From Woeseiaceae bacterium (GTDB taxonomy: Bacteria > Pseudomonadota > Gammaproteobacteria > Steroidobacterales > Woeseiaceae), in the NCBI GenBank assembly GCA_021773135.1, contig JAJFKP010000051.1, positions 62,001 to 126,000 of the forward strand: DNA of 64,000 bases. The letters run 5' to 3'. Positions 42,307-51,432 of this stretch are shown here, one piece after another (the first letter of the stretch is position 1; every line of letters begins with the position of its first letter). A model generated the notes under the pieces. That model was not told where the DNA came from, ran no database searches, and saw only the letters and a program-made list of their open reading frames with translations. Made by a program: the position numbers and the translations under genes.

Positions 42307-43245
42307 TTGAAACGCACGCTCGTATCTGGCCTCGGCCTGGCCTTCATATGCGCGTGCGTTTTTTTCGTGCTCTCCATTCCGGATCCGTTGCAGGCGGATG
42401 CGCTGCCGACGCACAGTGCCAACCTTGAAAACGGGGAGCTGATTTTCTGGGCAGGGGGCTGTGCGTCATGCCATGCTGCGCCCGGCGCAACAGAAGACGA
42501 CCTGCTGCGGCTGTCTGGAGGCGTTGAGCTTGCCACGCCGTTTGGTGTCTTTAAGTCGCCGAACATTTCACCGGACCCGAACGCTGGCATTGGCGACTGG
42601 ACGACGCTGGATTTCGTCAACGCGATGGTGAAGGGGCTATCGCCTGACATGGACCATTATTACCCGGCGTTCCCCTACCCCCATTATCAGAACATCACGT
42701 ACGCTGACCTGATCGATCTGAAAGCATACCTGGACACGCTGCCGCTCTCGTCAAATGAGGTTGCCGACCACGAACTGGACTTTCCATATTCCTTTCGTCG
42801 CGGTGTGAGCCTGTGGAAGTGGCGCTACCTCGACCGCAACAGGTCCCAACCAGTCAAAGATGCAACCGCGCAACTGGAGCGCGGCCGTTACCTCGTAACG
42901 GGACCGGGACATTGCGGTGCCTGTCATACACCGAGAGATGCTTACGGGGGAGAACAGGTTGAGCGCTTCCTGGCCGGCGCTGAATCGTTTGAAGTTGCGC
43001 CGGACTCTGCTGGAGAAGGCGGCGGACGAATCCCGAATATCACGCCGCACAAGGATGGAATTGGCGACTGGAGCGAGTCCGATATCGCATACTCGCTTGA
43101 ATCAGGATTCGATCCGGATTTCGATTCGTTCGGCGGCTCCATGGTTGAAGTTCAGGAAAACATGGCCAGGCTGCCCGCCGCCGATCGAGCTGCGATCGCT
43201 GCCTACTTGAAATCGATTCCGCCACAACCTTCTGACTTGCCCTAG
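42307..43245 (+). CDS. Diheme cytochrome c
   Basis: This 312-residue exported cytochrome has an N-terminal hydrophobic signal or anchor (residues 5-24) and two heme motifs, CASCH (52-56) and CGACH (203-207). The TPFGVFKSPNISPDPNAGIGDW segment between them is the signature of the cytochrome subunits of quinoprotein and flavoprotein dehydrogenases; the triheme protein at 21906-23219 shares it. Translation appears to start at a TTG at 42307 with no obvious Shine-Dalgarno, which fits coupling to cytochrome c'. The pair probably passes electrons in the periplasm. A weak hairpin lies 45 bases after the stop. Confidence 0.85.
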   Translation: MKRTLVSGLGLAFICACVFFVLSIPDPLQADALPTHSANLENGELIFWAGGCASCHAAPGATEDDLLRLSGGVELATPFGVFKSPNISPDPNAGIGDWTTLDFVNAMVKGLSPDMDHYYPAFPYPHYQNITYADLIDLKAYLDTLPLSSNEVADHELDFPYSFRRGVSLWKWRYLDRNRSQPVKDATAQLERGRYLVTGPGHCGACHTPRDAYGGEQVERFLAGAESFEVAPDSAGEGGGRIPNITPHKDGIGDWSESDIAYSLESGFDPDFDSFGGSMVEVQENMARLPAADRAAIAAYLKSIPPQPSDLP

Positions 43246-43289
43246 ACAACGCTGGAAAATCCCTGTTAAACCCCTGAAAGTTCTGCTAT

Positions 43290-43311
43290 TCGAGCGCAGA
43301 TCAAGGCTCGA
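43290..43311 (+). terminator. Weak hairpin after the cytochrome pair
   Basis: Perfect six-base arms TCGAGC/GCTCGA flank a ten-base loop, followed by TTTGTAGAAAAAAA. The T run is short, so termination is uncertain. It lies between the cytochrome genes and the efflux genes, where a transcript end would be expected. Confidence 0.3.
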
Positions 43312-43504
43312 TTTGTAGAAAAAAACAGGTATTCTGCAACGGTTACTCACGATTATCGCGCCGGATGCAACTCAAGGCGGTGATTTTGGTCAAAATTGCC
43401 TTGGAATTCGGTATATTGCAGGCCCCATGAAGCGCCTGGTCCGCCGGCAATGTGCCAGGCGCGACGGCTGCGATACCCCCGAAATCAAAAATCTGCGAAG
43501 AATA

Positions 43505-44569
43505 ATGAGAACAAATCTGAATATTGCCCTGCCCGCGAGGCGCCTGCTTGGCATTCTGCAGGGTCTGCTGCTGCTGAGTATGCCGGCATTTGCACAGGGC
43601 CCTCCCGGAATGGGACCGACAACAGTTGAGAGCTTTGTTGTCGAACCTGCGCCGTTGCGTTCGTCGATCAATGCTGTGGGCACAATCCTGGCGGATGCAT
43701 CCGCAGAACTGCGTGCCGAATTACCCGGCCAGGTATTGCAACTGCACTTCGAAGATGGCCAGCGCGTGTCCAAAGGTGATCCGTTGTTCACGATCGAGGC
43801 CACCGTGCTTGAGGCGGAAGTTAACGAGGCTCGCGCTAATGTGGAACAAAGTGAGGCGGCGTTCAAACGTGCGCAGGAATTGATCGCGAATAGTTTGGTT
43901 TCGGCAACTGAATTCGACACCGCGCGTGCCGACTACAATGTCGGTGTTGCGCGGCTGCTTTCCTCTGAGGCGCGCCTGTCCAAAGCCGTCATCCGCTCGC
44001 CATTCGATGGCACAGTAGGTCTGCGTCGAATCAATATCGGCGACTATGCAACCATCGGGCAAATCATGGTCGACGTCGTCCGGCTGGACCCGCTTCGAGT
44101 AGATTTCAGCGCACCGGAGACCCTCCTGGCGCAGTTTAAGCCGGGCCTGCTGATTGACGTGTCTGTCGGCGCGTATCCTAACGAAACTTTCGAGGGCATC
44201 ATCACCGCCATTGCACCGCAGATCGAAGTCTCAGGTCGCAGCGTGACCATTCGTGCCCGGTTACCTAACAAGGAGCTGAAGCTGCGACCCGGCCTGTTTG
44301 CGCAGGTTCGCGTGACGCTCGAGGTAAAACCCGACGCGCTCATGGTACCGGAGCAGGCGATCTGGCCTATCGGCCAGGACAAGACGGTATTCGTCGTGGA
44401 AGACGGAAAAGCCAAACAGAAAACGGTCACACTGGGTCAACGTCAGGACGGTATGGTTGAAATCGTAGCGGGCCTGTCCAGCGGCGACGAAATCGTCACC
44501 GCCGGCCAAATGAAAATTTTCGATGGCGCCGACGTCAAAACTATTGCCGATAGCGGCATACGGAATTAG
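43505..44569 (+). CDS. RND efflux periplasmic adaptor (HlyD/MFP family)
   Basis: This 354-residue membrane-fusion protein has a signal peptide (about residues 1-31, ending PAFAQ). The lipoyl half-motifs (RAELPGQVLQLHFEDGQRVSKGDPLF and SKAVIRSPFDGTVGLRRINIGDY) flank a short coiled-coil hairpin with EANVEQ-like heptads. A beta-barrel (PDALMVPEQAIWPIGQDKTVFVV) and a membrane-proximal domain complete it. The ATG at 43505 is chosen because the signal peptide starts there; an ATG at 43427 gives a charged, non-signal extension. The pump gene begins 8 bases after the stop. No outer-membrane TolC-type gene is nearby. Confidence 0.88.
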   Translation: MRTNLNIALPARRLLGILQGLLLLSMPAFAQGPPGMGPTTVESFVVEPAPLRSSINAVGTILADASAELRAELPGQVLQLHFEDGQRVSKGDPLFTIEATVLEAEVNEARANVEQSEAAFKRAQELIANSLVSATEFDTARADYNVGVARLLSSEARLSKAVIRSPFDGTVGLRRINIGDYATIGQIMVDVVRLDPLRVDFSAPETLLAQFKPGLLIDVSVGAYPNETFEGIITAIAPQIEVSGRSVTIRARLPNKELKLRPGLFAQVRVTLEVKPDALMVPEQAIWPIGQDKTVFVVEDGKAKQKTVTLGQRQDGMVEIVAGLSSGDEIVTAGQMKIFDGADVKTIADSGIRN

Positions 44570-44577
44570 GCACTCGC

Positions 44578-47500
44578 ATGCAGATTTCTGAAATCTCTAT
44601 CCACCGGCCGGTCCTGGCGACCGTCATGAATGTCATCATATTACTGGTTGGCATCATCAGTTACGACCGGCTGGCCGTTCGCCTGGTCCCCAACGTGGAC
44701 GTGCCGATTGTTACAGTCGCCACTTTCTATCCGGGCGCCAACGCACAGGTTATTGAGTCACAGATCACCAAACCGGTCGAGGATGCATTGTCGGGCATCG
44801 AGGGAATTGACTACATAAGTTCCGTCAGTCGTGCCGAGTCGAGCCAGGTCACTATTCGCTTCCGTCTGGATCGGGATGCCGACGCCGCGGCGAGCGACGT
44901 GCGTGATCGCGTCGCCCAGGCTCGCGGAGTGTTGCCGGAAGAGGCTGATGAGCCGATTGTGCAAAAACAGGAAGCCGACGCACAGCCAATTATCTACCTG
45001 GCATTTTCGTCTGATCGGCACAACCTGACAGAAATTGCAGACATCGCCACTCGACTCGTGAAAGATCGGGTACAGACTATTCCCGGCGTGGCGCAGGCAG
45101 GTGTTTTTGGCAACCGTTTCGCGATGCGCATCTGGCTGGATCCGGATCGACTTGCGGGTTACGAGTTGACGCCACAGGATATCGAGAACGCGCTACGCCA
45201 GCAGAATATAGAAGTGCCCGCAGGCCGCGTGGAAAGCCTGGATCGCGAGTTCACGGTGCTTGCCGAGACCGACTTGAGCGAACCGGAAGAATTTGCCGAT
45301 ATCGTCGTCAAGAATACCGATCGATACCTGGTACGTCTTGGCGACGTAGCCCGCATTGAACTCGGCGCGGATTCGGCCCGATTTCGGGCACGCTTCAATC
45401 AGCGTAACGCTGTGCCGCTTGGCGTCGTCAAGCAGGCGGTTGCGAACCCACTGGATATATCCAACGCCCTGAAAGTAATGCTGCCGCAGATTACGCGCAC
45501 GCTGCCTGAGGGCATGCGCGTTGACATTGCCTACGACAGTACAATTTTTATCCAGGAATCGATCGACGAGGTTTATACCACCGTTGCGGAAGCCGTCATC
45601 CTGGTTGCGATCGTCATTTTCCTCTTTCTACGTAACTGGCGCGCTGTTGTCATTCCGCTCGTTACGATTCCAGTCTCGCTGATTGGCGCTTTTGCCATCA
45701 TGCTGCTGTTCGGTTTTACGATTAACACGTTATCACTGCTCGCGATGGTCCTTGCCATCGGCCTGGTGGTGGATGACGCCATCGTCATGCTGGAGAACAT
45801 CTACCGGCACATCGAAAACGGGATGGAACCGTTTCAGGCTGCCCTGAAAGGCAGCAGGCAAATCGGCTTCGCGATCATCGCGATGACACTGACGCTTGCT
45901 GCGGTTTATTTACCCTTTGCATTCTCCACCGGGCGCAGTGGCCTCCTCTTCGTCGAATTCGCATTGACGTTGGCAGGCGCCGTGATCGTATCGGGATTCA
46001 CGGCTCTCACCCTGTCACCAATGATGTGCTCAAAGTTGTTAAAAAAAGAGGAAAAGCATGGCCGGTTATACGATTTCGGCGAGCGCGTACTGAAAAGCCT
46101 CGACCGCGCCTACCATCGTGGCCTGAGCCGGGTGTTGCGGCTGCGCTGGCTGACCGTAGGAGTCGCCGCGATGATCATTACCGCGATGGTGGGTCTGCTG
46201 ATGAGCCTGCCGAGTGAACTTGCGCCCCCGGAAGACCAGGGCCTTGTGATCGGCTTCGGCACGGCACCTGAGGGGTCAACCGTCGATTATACGGACCGCT
46301 ATGCCAAGCAGATTGAAGCCATTTACAACACGGTCGAAGAAAGAAACCGTTCGTTCGTCATCGTAGGATTCAGTGGCGTGACCAGCGTCATCGGATTTGT
46401 GGGGCTGCATCCCTGGGAGGAACGATCGCGCACAGCCCAGCAGGTTGCGAACAGCCTGTTTCCGCAATTCATGGGCATCCCGGGCCTGATGGCGTTTCCA
46501 ATTACGCCACCGCCACTGGGACAGCGAGACTTTGGACAGCCTTTTAACATCGTTGTGCAAACCACCGGCAGCTGGGAAGAACTTGGAGCGCTGGTCGACC
46601 AACTAATCGTCAAGATCAGGACCAATCCACAGCTGACCAATCCGGATACGGACCTCAAGTTAAACAAGCCTGAACTCCGGATAGACGTCAATCGCGAAAA
46701 AGTTTCAACTGTTGGAGCAAGCGTGGATGCCGTTGGACGCACGCTTGAAACCATGCTTGGGGGACGCAACGTAACGCGCTTCAAGAAGGGTACCGAGCAA
46801 TACGACGTTATTGTCCAGATCGAAGATTCATCTCGACGCACACCCGGTGATCTGAGCAACATTTTTGTTCGCGGCGAAAATGACCGGATGATTCAGCTGC
46901 AGAACCTGGCAACTGTAACGGAAACGGTAGCCGCGAAGGAACTCAATCATTTCAACAAACTTCGCTCGGCGACTGTTAGTGCAGGCCTCGCTCCGGGTTA
47001 CACGATGGGTGAAGCGCTGGACTGGATAGAAGGTGCGATAGATGACGTTGCACCCGGCACGCTTTACGATTTGTCCGGACAAACGCGCGAGTTACGTGAG
47101 TCGGAATCCAGTGCGACAATCCTGATGGCGCTGGCGTTGATCTTTATTTATCTCGTACTCTCAGCACAATTTGAGAGCTTTATCGATCCGCTGATCATTC
47201 TTATATCGGTGCCGCTGGCAATGTTCGGTGCATTTCTCTGCCTGGCCGCACTCAACTATGGAAACCAGGCGGGCTGGTGGAATTTTGCGGGCTCCTGGAA
47301 TATCTACACCCAGATTGGTGCAGTTACTCTGGTTGGACTCATTTCCAAACACGGAATTCTTATCGTGGAGTTCGCCAATCAGCTGCGTGAAATGGGCAAA
47401 AGCAAATACGATGCCGTGCTTGAATCGGCGTCGCTCAGGCTGCGTCCTATTTTGATGACGACGGGCGCCATGGTGCTTGGCGCGGTGCCACTCGCGTTCG

Positions 47501-47694
47501 CGGCAGGTGCAGGCGCTGAGGCACGACATCAGATCGGCTGGGTTATCGTTGGTGGCATGAGTTTCGGCACCGCATTCACCCTCTTCGTCGTGCCGGTGTT
47601 CTACCTGTTGCTCTCCGGCAAACATCGCACTGCGGAAGAGCAAGCTACGAATACATCACCGGCCAGCACTGAGACCGCCTCCGCGCCAGCCTGA
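44578..47694 (+). CDS. RND multidrug efflux permease (HAE1 type)
   Basis: This 1038-residue inner-membrane pump is of the AcrB/MexB superfamily. It has 12 predicted membrane helices in the usual 1+5+1+5 layout, starting with PVLATVMNVIILLVGIISY. The proton-relay acidic pair is in LAIGLVVDDAIVMLENIYRH (fourth helix, near residue 400), and the partner Lys lies in GLISKHGILIVEFAN. The porter-domain signatures GVFGNRFAMRIWLDPDRLAGY and GRTLETMLGG are present. It is co-transcribed with the adaptor (8-base gap). The substrate is unknown; drugs, fatty acids or signalling molecules are typical. Confidence 0.93.
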   Translation: MQISEISIHRPVLATVMNVIILLVGIISYDRLAVRLVPNVDVPIVTVATFYPGANAQVIESQITKPVEDALSGIEGIDYISSVSRAESSQVTIRFRLDRDADAAASDVRDRVAQARGVLPEEADEPIVQKQEADAQPIIYLAFSSDRHNLTEIADIATRLVKDRVQTIPGVAQAGVFGNRFAMRIWLDPDRLAGYELTPQDIENALRQQNIEVPAGRVESLDREFTVLAETDLSEPEEFADIVVKNTDRYLVRLGDVARIELGADSARFRARFNQRNAVPLGVVKQAVANPLDISNALKVMLPQITRTLPEGMRVDIAYDSTIFIQESIDEVYTTVAEAVILVAIVIFLFLRNWRAVVIPLVTIPVSLIGAFAIMLLFGFTINTLSLLAMVLAIGLVVDDAIVMLENIYRHIENGMEPFQAALKGSRQIGFAIIAMTLTLAAVYLPFAFSTGRSGLLFVEFALTLAGAVIVSGFTALTLSPMMCSKLLKKEEKHGRLYDFGERVLKSLDRAYHRGLSRVLRLRWLTVGVAAMIITAMVGLLMSLPSELAPPEDQGLVIGFGTAPEGSTVDYTDRYAKQIEAIYNTVEERNRSFVIVGFSGVTSVIGFVGLHPWEERSRTAQQVANSLFPQFMGIPGLMAFPITPPPLGQRDFGQPFNIVVQTTGSWEELGALVDQLIVKIRTNPQLTNPDTDLKLNKPELRIDVNREKVSTVGASVDAVGRTLETMLGGRNVTRFKKGTEQYDVIVQIEDSSRRTPGDLSNIFVRGENDRMIQLQNLATVTETVAAKELNHFNKLRSATVSAGLAPGYTMGEALDWIEGAIDDVAPGTLYDLSGQTRELRESESSATILMALALIFIYLVLSAQFESFIDPLIILISVPLAMFGAFLCLAALNYGNQAGWWNFAGSWNIYTQIGAVTLVGLISKHGILIVEFANQLREMGKSKYDAVLESASLRLRPILMTTGAMVLGAVPLAFAAGAGAEARHQIGWVIVGGMSFGTAFTLFVVPVFYLLLSGKHRTAEEQATNTSPASTETASAPA

Positions 47695-47702
47695 ACCAGC
47701 CA

Positions 47703-48869
47703 ATGACGGTCGCCGAACCAAAAGTGCAGGATTGGGCAGAATGGCGCCGCGATATGCATCGACAACCGGAGCTCGGCTTTCGGGAAATTGAGACCGCAGC
47801 AAAGATAGCCGACTGCCTGAAAACGTTGGGAATAGAAGTGCATACAGGCATCGGCGAGACCGGCGTGGTCGGTGTCATTAGACGGGGCAAAGGCAAGCGG
47901 TCACTGGGGCTGCGGTCTGATATCGACGCGATTCCGATTCAGGAACAGAACGAATTTTTGCACCGATCCCGACATGACGGAATATTTCATGGCTGCGGCC
48001 ACGATGGCCACACAGCGATGCTCTTAAGCGCAGCCGAAAAACTGGCTTCTTCAGACACGATAGACGGCACTGTCTACTTTATTTTCCAGCCCAATGAAGA
48101 AAACGGTCTTGGTGCGCTAGCCATGATGAAAGATGGTCTGTTCGAGAAATTCCCGATGGATTCGGTATACGGCATGCATAACATGCCCGGCATACCCGCT
48201 GGCGCTTTCGCAGTCAGGAAAGGGCCCATGATGACTTTTGAAGACAATTTTGTAATCACGATAACCGGGCGTGGCGGTCACGCTTCAATGCCAAACCTGG
48301 GAATCGATCCGGTGGTCGTCTCCGCCGAGATTATCCAGGGATTGCAATCGATCGTCTCAAGGTCACTCGATCCGATGGAGGCCGGGGTCGTTTCGGTCAC
48401 TGAAATACTGACTGACGGCGCGCGCAATGTTATTCCAACCACGGTGACACTTAAGGGCGACACTCGCGGCCTGACCGAGGACACGCAGACGTTGATTGAA
48501 CATCGAATGCGCCAATTAGCTGAGCATATCGGCGCGGCACATGGCGCATCCGTATCACTCGCATACAGTCATGAGTTTGTCGTTCTGAACAACAGTGATA
48601 AGGAAACTGAAATTGCCGCTGACGCTGCGCGTTCGGTAGTTGGGACTGACCTGGTTGACGCCGAATGCGCTCCGGCGTCCTGCTCTGAGGATTTCGCGCA
48701 AATGCTTAAAGCCAAGCCCGGCTGCTACATCCTCATCGGCAATGGGACAGACGGTGCCATCGGAAGACCTTTGCACAATCCGAAATACGATTTTAACGAC
48801 GATCTGATTTCAGTCGGCGCACAGTACTGGGTCGCGTTGTCAGAACGAGTGCTGCGCAAGGATCGCTAA
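47703..48869 (+). CDS. M20D amidohydrolase (hippurate hydrolase-like)
   Basis: This 388-residue cytoplasmic amidohydrolase of the HipO/AbgB/IAA-amino-acid hydrolase group has no signal peptide. The metal site is readable: HGCGHDGHTAM with the bridging Cys, the catalytic Glu pair in NEENGLGA, MYGMHNMPG-like HNMP, and the lid region GRGGHASMPN. It starts 8 bases after the efflux pump stop. No strong Shine-Dalgarno is visible, so it may be translated by coupling. It deacylates or cleaves an N-acyl amino acid, but the substrate is unknown. It is the third M20-type gene in the window, and the only one without an export signal. Confidence 0.88.
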   Translation: MTVAEPKVQDWAEWRRDMHRQPELGFREIETAAKIADCLKTLGIEVHTGIGETGVVGVIRRGKGKRSLGLRSDIDAIPIQEQNEFLHRSRHDGIFHGCGHDGHTAMLLSAAEKLASSDTIDGTVYFIFQPNEENGLGALAMMKDGLFEKFPMDSVYGMHNMPGIPAGAFAVRKGPMMTFEDNFVITITGRGGHASMPNLGIDPVVVSAEIIQGLQSIVSRSLDPMEAGVVSVTEILTDGARNVIPTTVTLKGDTRGLTEDTQTLIEHRMRQLAEHIGAAHGASVSLAYSHEFVVLNNSDKETEIAADAARSVVGTDLVDAECAPASCSEDFAQMLKAKPGCYILIGNGTDGAIGRPLHNPKYDFNDDLISVGAQYWVALSERVLRKDR

Positions 48870-48884
48870 CGTGACACGAAAACG

Positions 48885-49379
48885 TTGCAGAGCCTGATTC
48901 CCAGCATTCTCGCGCTGGGCATTGCAGCCTTTGCAGCACTTGTTCTCGCTGCTCGCCCACGTTCATCTCACATCAAAGAGACGGAACGACTCGCGTCAGC
49001 AAAAGCACTTGCATTAGCGACTGGAGTTCAGTGCATCCACTTTGCAGAAGAGTGGGCAACCGGTTTTCATGAAAAATTGGGGCCTCTGTTTGGCCTGCCG
49101 CCCATGTCTCAGTCGGTTTTTGTCGCATTCAACTTGGTCTGGATCGCAATCTGGATCGCATCAGTGCAGGGACTGCATGCAGCACGGCGCTTTGCGTTGT
49201 TCACTTCCTGGTTTCTCGCAATCGCCGCCATGATCAACGGTATTGCACATCCGCTATTGGCCATTGCCGCTAACGGCTACTTTCCCGGTCTATTCACCTC
49301 CCCCTTCATAGGATTGGCAGGATTTTGGCTGTCGAGCCGACTCCGAGCAGCGACGCACCAACAATTGGGACATTCTTAA
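48885..49379 (+). CDS. HXXEE domain membrane protein
   Basis: This 164-residue integral membrane protein of the HXXEE family has at least four hydrophobic stretches. The family signature is present: HFAEEW (H-x-x-E-E, about residues 53-58), then NGIAHPLLAIAANGYFPGLFTS, matching the conserved N-x-x-x-H and Y-x-P-G-L elements. The start is probably a TTG at 48885; there is no clear Shine-Dalgarno. It lies 15 bases after the amidohydrolase. The family has no defined activity, although conserved His/Glu residues in the membrane suggest a metal or redox site. Its stop codon lies inside a strong terminator hairpin. Confidence 0.82.
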   Translation: MQSLIPSILALGIAAFAALVLAARPRSSHIKETERLASAKALALATGVQCIHFAEEWATGFHEKLGPLFGLPPMSQSVFVAFNLVWIAIWIASVQGLHAARRFALFTSWFLAIAAMINGIAHPLLAIAANGYFPGLFTSPFIGLAGFWLSSRLRAATHQQLGHS

Positions 49380-49420
49380 TTTCGCCAGCAATATTTATTA
49401 AGAATATCCCAATTTTGTTA
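49365..49420 (+). terminator. Strong intrinsic terminator overlapping the HXXEE stop codon
   Basis: Sixteen-base arms at 49365-49380 and 49397-49412 pair with one mismatch (TTGGGA-C-ATTCTTAAT against ATTAAGAAT-A-TCCCAA), with a 16-base loop, followed by TTTTGTTA. The left arm contains the TAA stop of the HXXEE gene. The hairpin probably ends the efflux/amidohydrolase transcript. It is AT-rich for a terminator. Confidence 0.6.
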
Positions 49421-49462
49421 GGGCCCAACCGCCGAAACAAGCGCCTCGCTGCGGCATTTTAT

Positions 49463-49479
49463 ATACTCACTGGGAGTAT
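49463..49479 (+). promoter_or_regulatory. Operator-like palindrome over the -10 of the SDR gene
   Basis: Six-base arms ATACTC/GAGTAT flank a five-base spacer; the left arm overlaps a TATACT that could be the -10 box of the short-chain dehydrogenase, whose ATG is 20 bases downstream of the site. The form resembles TetR- or MarR-type half-sites, but no such regulator gene lies in the window. Confidence 0.45.
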
Positions 49480-49498
49480 TCGTTAACGGAACATCAGC

Positions 49499-50254
49499 AT
49501 GCCAGGAGTTGCAGGACGCGTTGCGCTGGTCACGGGAGCCGGCCGTGGCATTGGTCGTGCCACCGCGGAACTGCTAGCGTCACGTGGCGCCAACGTTATT
49601 TGTGTGGCTCGCAGTGAAAAGGAACTGGCTGATGTCGGCCTGGCGTATTCGGTCGCGGACCTGGGAACGCCGGAGGGGTGTTCGCAGGTCGTCAACGATG
49701 CCGAAGAGCGTGTTGGGCCGATCGAGATCCTGATTTGCAATCACGGTATCGGTTCTGCGCATGAGCGAGTCATCTGGGAACAGGAGAACGATACCTGGTC
49801 CGAAACGATGCGAGTCAACCTTGATGGGCCGTTCTATCTGTCAAAGCGCATATTGAAGAGTATGACTGAACGGGCGTATGGACGTGTCGTTTATACAAGC
49901 TCGACCGCCGGCATTGTTGCGGAGCACGCTGGCAGCGCATACAACAGTTCAAAGCACGGGCTGATTGGGCTCATGCGCTCCGTTGCTCAGGATGGTGGCG
50001 CCTTCGGCGTAACTTCGAATGCGGTTTTGCCTGGCTGGGTGCGCACAGAAATGGCTGAACGTTCTGCCGCGCAGGAAGCAAAGGATCGCGGCGTTACGAC
50101 AGAGCAGATTTGGGATGAGCGCTCAGCGCTTTATCCTGCAGGGAGAGTAGCGACGACGCAGGAAGTCGCTGAGGTGATCGCGTTTCTGGCAAGTGAAGAG
50201 TCCAGTGGTGTCAGCGGCGAAGCAATCAGAGTCGCATTGGGCAGCGTGTGGTAA
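49499..50254 (+). CDS. Short-chain dehydrogenase/reductase
   Basis: This 251-residue NAD(P)-dependent oxidoreductase is of the classical SDR family. The cofactor motif TGAGRGIG lies at 13-20, the structural NAG-type motif reads CNHG, the catalytic Ser sits in YTSSTAG, and the YxxxK pair is YNSSKHG. The C-terminal ending with SGVSGEAIRVALG matches the family. The ATG at 49499 directly follows a candidate promoter and palindrome, so it is probably a single-gene transcript with its own regulation. The substrate cannot be inferred. Confidence 0.9.
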   Translation: MPGVAGRVALVTGAGRGIGRATAELLASRGANVICVARSEKELADVGLAYSVADLGTPEGCSQVVNDAEERVGPIEILICNHGIGSAHERVIWEQENDTWSETMRVNLDGPFYLSKRILKSMTERAYGRVVYTSSTAGIVAEHAGSAYNSSKHGLIGLMRSVAQDGGAFGVTSNAVLPGWVRTEMAERSAAQEAKDRGVTTEQIWDERSALYPAGRVATTQEVAEVIAFLASEESSGVSGEAIRVALGSVW

Positions 50255-50352
50255 AAATGTGCATCACTGCATCACTAAGGGTCGACAAACCTTCAGCGCC
50301 TGATCGAGCCACCACTCACTTTTTAAAGTATCAATCGCAGCAGAACTAAATA

Positions 50353-51432
50353 TCATAGCTCAACCAATCCCCTGGTCGCGGCCTCAGCTCTGACAAAAGT
50401 TAGCTGTTCCGAGTCTTCACCATATTTCTCAATAAACCGGCTGACATTTCGCGGGTAAACACGAACCACTCCCTGGCACACGCCAATCAGGGCAATATCT
50501 GTCGCAGCGGACTCGGGTATCTCGACACCGTCACACAGCAGCAGCTGTGCATACCAGGAATCAATGTCACGACCAAGACCCGTTGCTTCGCTCGCCGCGA
50601 GGGCGGCCATTTCCTGTTCGACTGTGTTGCGGCCAGCGAAGCAATCGTAGTAGTCGCGATGCGGAACAATAGACCTGTCCTCTTCATAGAGGCAGATCGT
50701 CGCGACAGTGCTGTCGCCCTCGATTTGATCGAACCGGCCCCATTTGATCGCCTGCATACTGTTCGTAAAGAATATCGCCACATGCTCTGAATTGACGTTG
50801 AACCAGGGAAGACTGAGCTTTCGATCCGATTCTATCCATTTCACAATCGCTTCCTCGTCGTAGCCCGACGAAGTGTAAACGACGATGATTTCCTCGCCGC
50901 GTGAGGCTGTGTACATCGATCCACCGACCTTGAATACCGGTCCACTCGTTTGATAGTTGACGGCACTGAACCCCATGATCGCGAGAGGCACGAGCGGTAC
51001 CGCGTACCAGAGTCTCACGGGCGACGAGAATCCTCTCATCAGCGCGTAGACCCCGAGCCAGAAAGCATCAGTTGCTACGAACAACAACAGCGGATTATCA
51101 TCAAACCGAAACGGTGAGCCATAAGGTGTGTAATCAGTAAAAAGCCAGGCATTGATGCGATCGAATTCGAGCATCAGGGAGAGCGCCAGCGCCAGCACGC
51201 TAAAAGCCAGAACCGGCAGGTATCGAGACAAGGGTCCGATCGAATTGCGGCTGGCCAGAATAATGCCAGCGACAATTGCAAAACTAGGCACGTGAAAGAC
51301 GCCACCCGCAACGGGAATCGGAACGAGGAACTCGCCAAACGCACTTCCTGAACCCCAGATACCCGACCAGCCCAAAATTCCGGCGATAACTGCTGGCGTA
51401 ATCCATGCCAATATCAAGATCACAAAGTGCAT
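50353..51432 (-). CDS. Polytopic membrane protein with soluble C-terminal domain, unknown
   Basis: I do not recognise this 359-residue protein. The N-terminal half has about five hydrophobic segments (FVILILAWITPAVIAGILGW; VPSFAIVAGIILA; YLPVLAFSVLALALSLML; LLLFVATDAFWLGVYALM; YAVPLVPLAIMGFSAV), followed by an extracytoplasmic or cytoplasmic soluble domain with VYTSSGYDEEAIVKWIESDRK and CQGVVRVYPRNVSRFIEKYGED. Two additional in-frame starts lie upstream (51516 and 51483), and I choose 51432 as the first that begins near a membrane segment; this is uncertain. It converges on the SDR gene. The flanking DNA contains no partner gene. Confidence 0.6.
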   Translation of the reverse strand: MHFVILILAWITPAVIAGILGWSGIWGSGSAFGEFLVPIPVAGGVFHVPSFAIVAGIILASRNSIGPLSRYLPVLAFSVLALALSLMLEFDRINAWLFTDYTPYGSPFRFDDNPLLLFVATDAFWLGVYALMRGFSSPVRLWYAVPLVPLAIMGFSAVNYQTSGPVFKVGGSMYTASRGEEIIVVYTSSGYDEEAIVKWIESDRKLSLPWFNVNSEHVAIFFTNSMQAIKWGRFDQIEGDSTVATICLYEEDRSIVPHRDYYDCFAGRNTVEQEMAALAASEATGLGRDIDSWYAQLLLCDGVEIPESAATDIALIGVCQGVVRVYPRNVSRFIEKYGEDSEQLTFVRAEAATRGLVEL

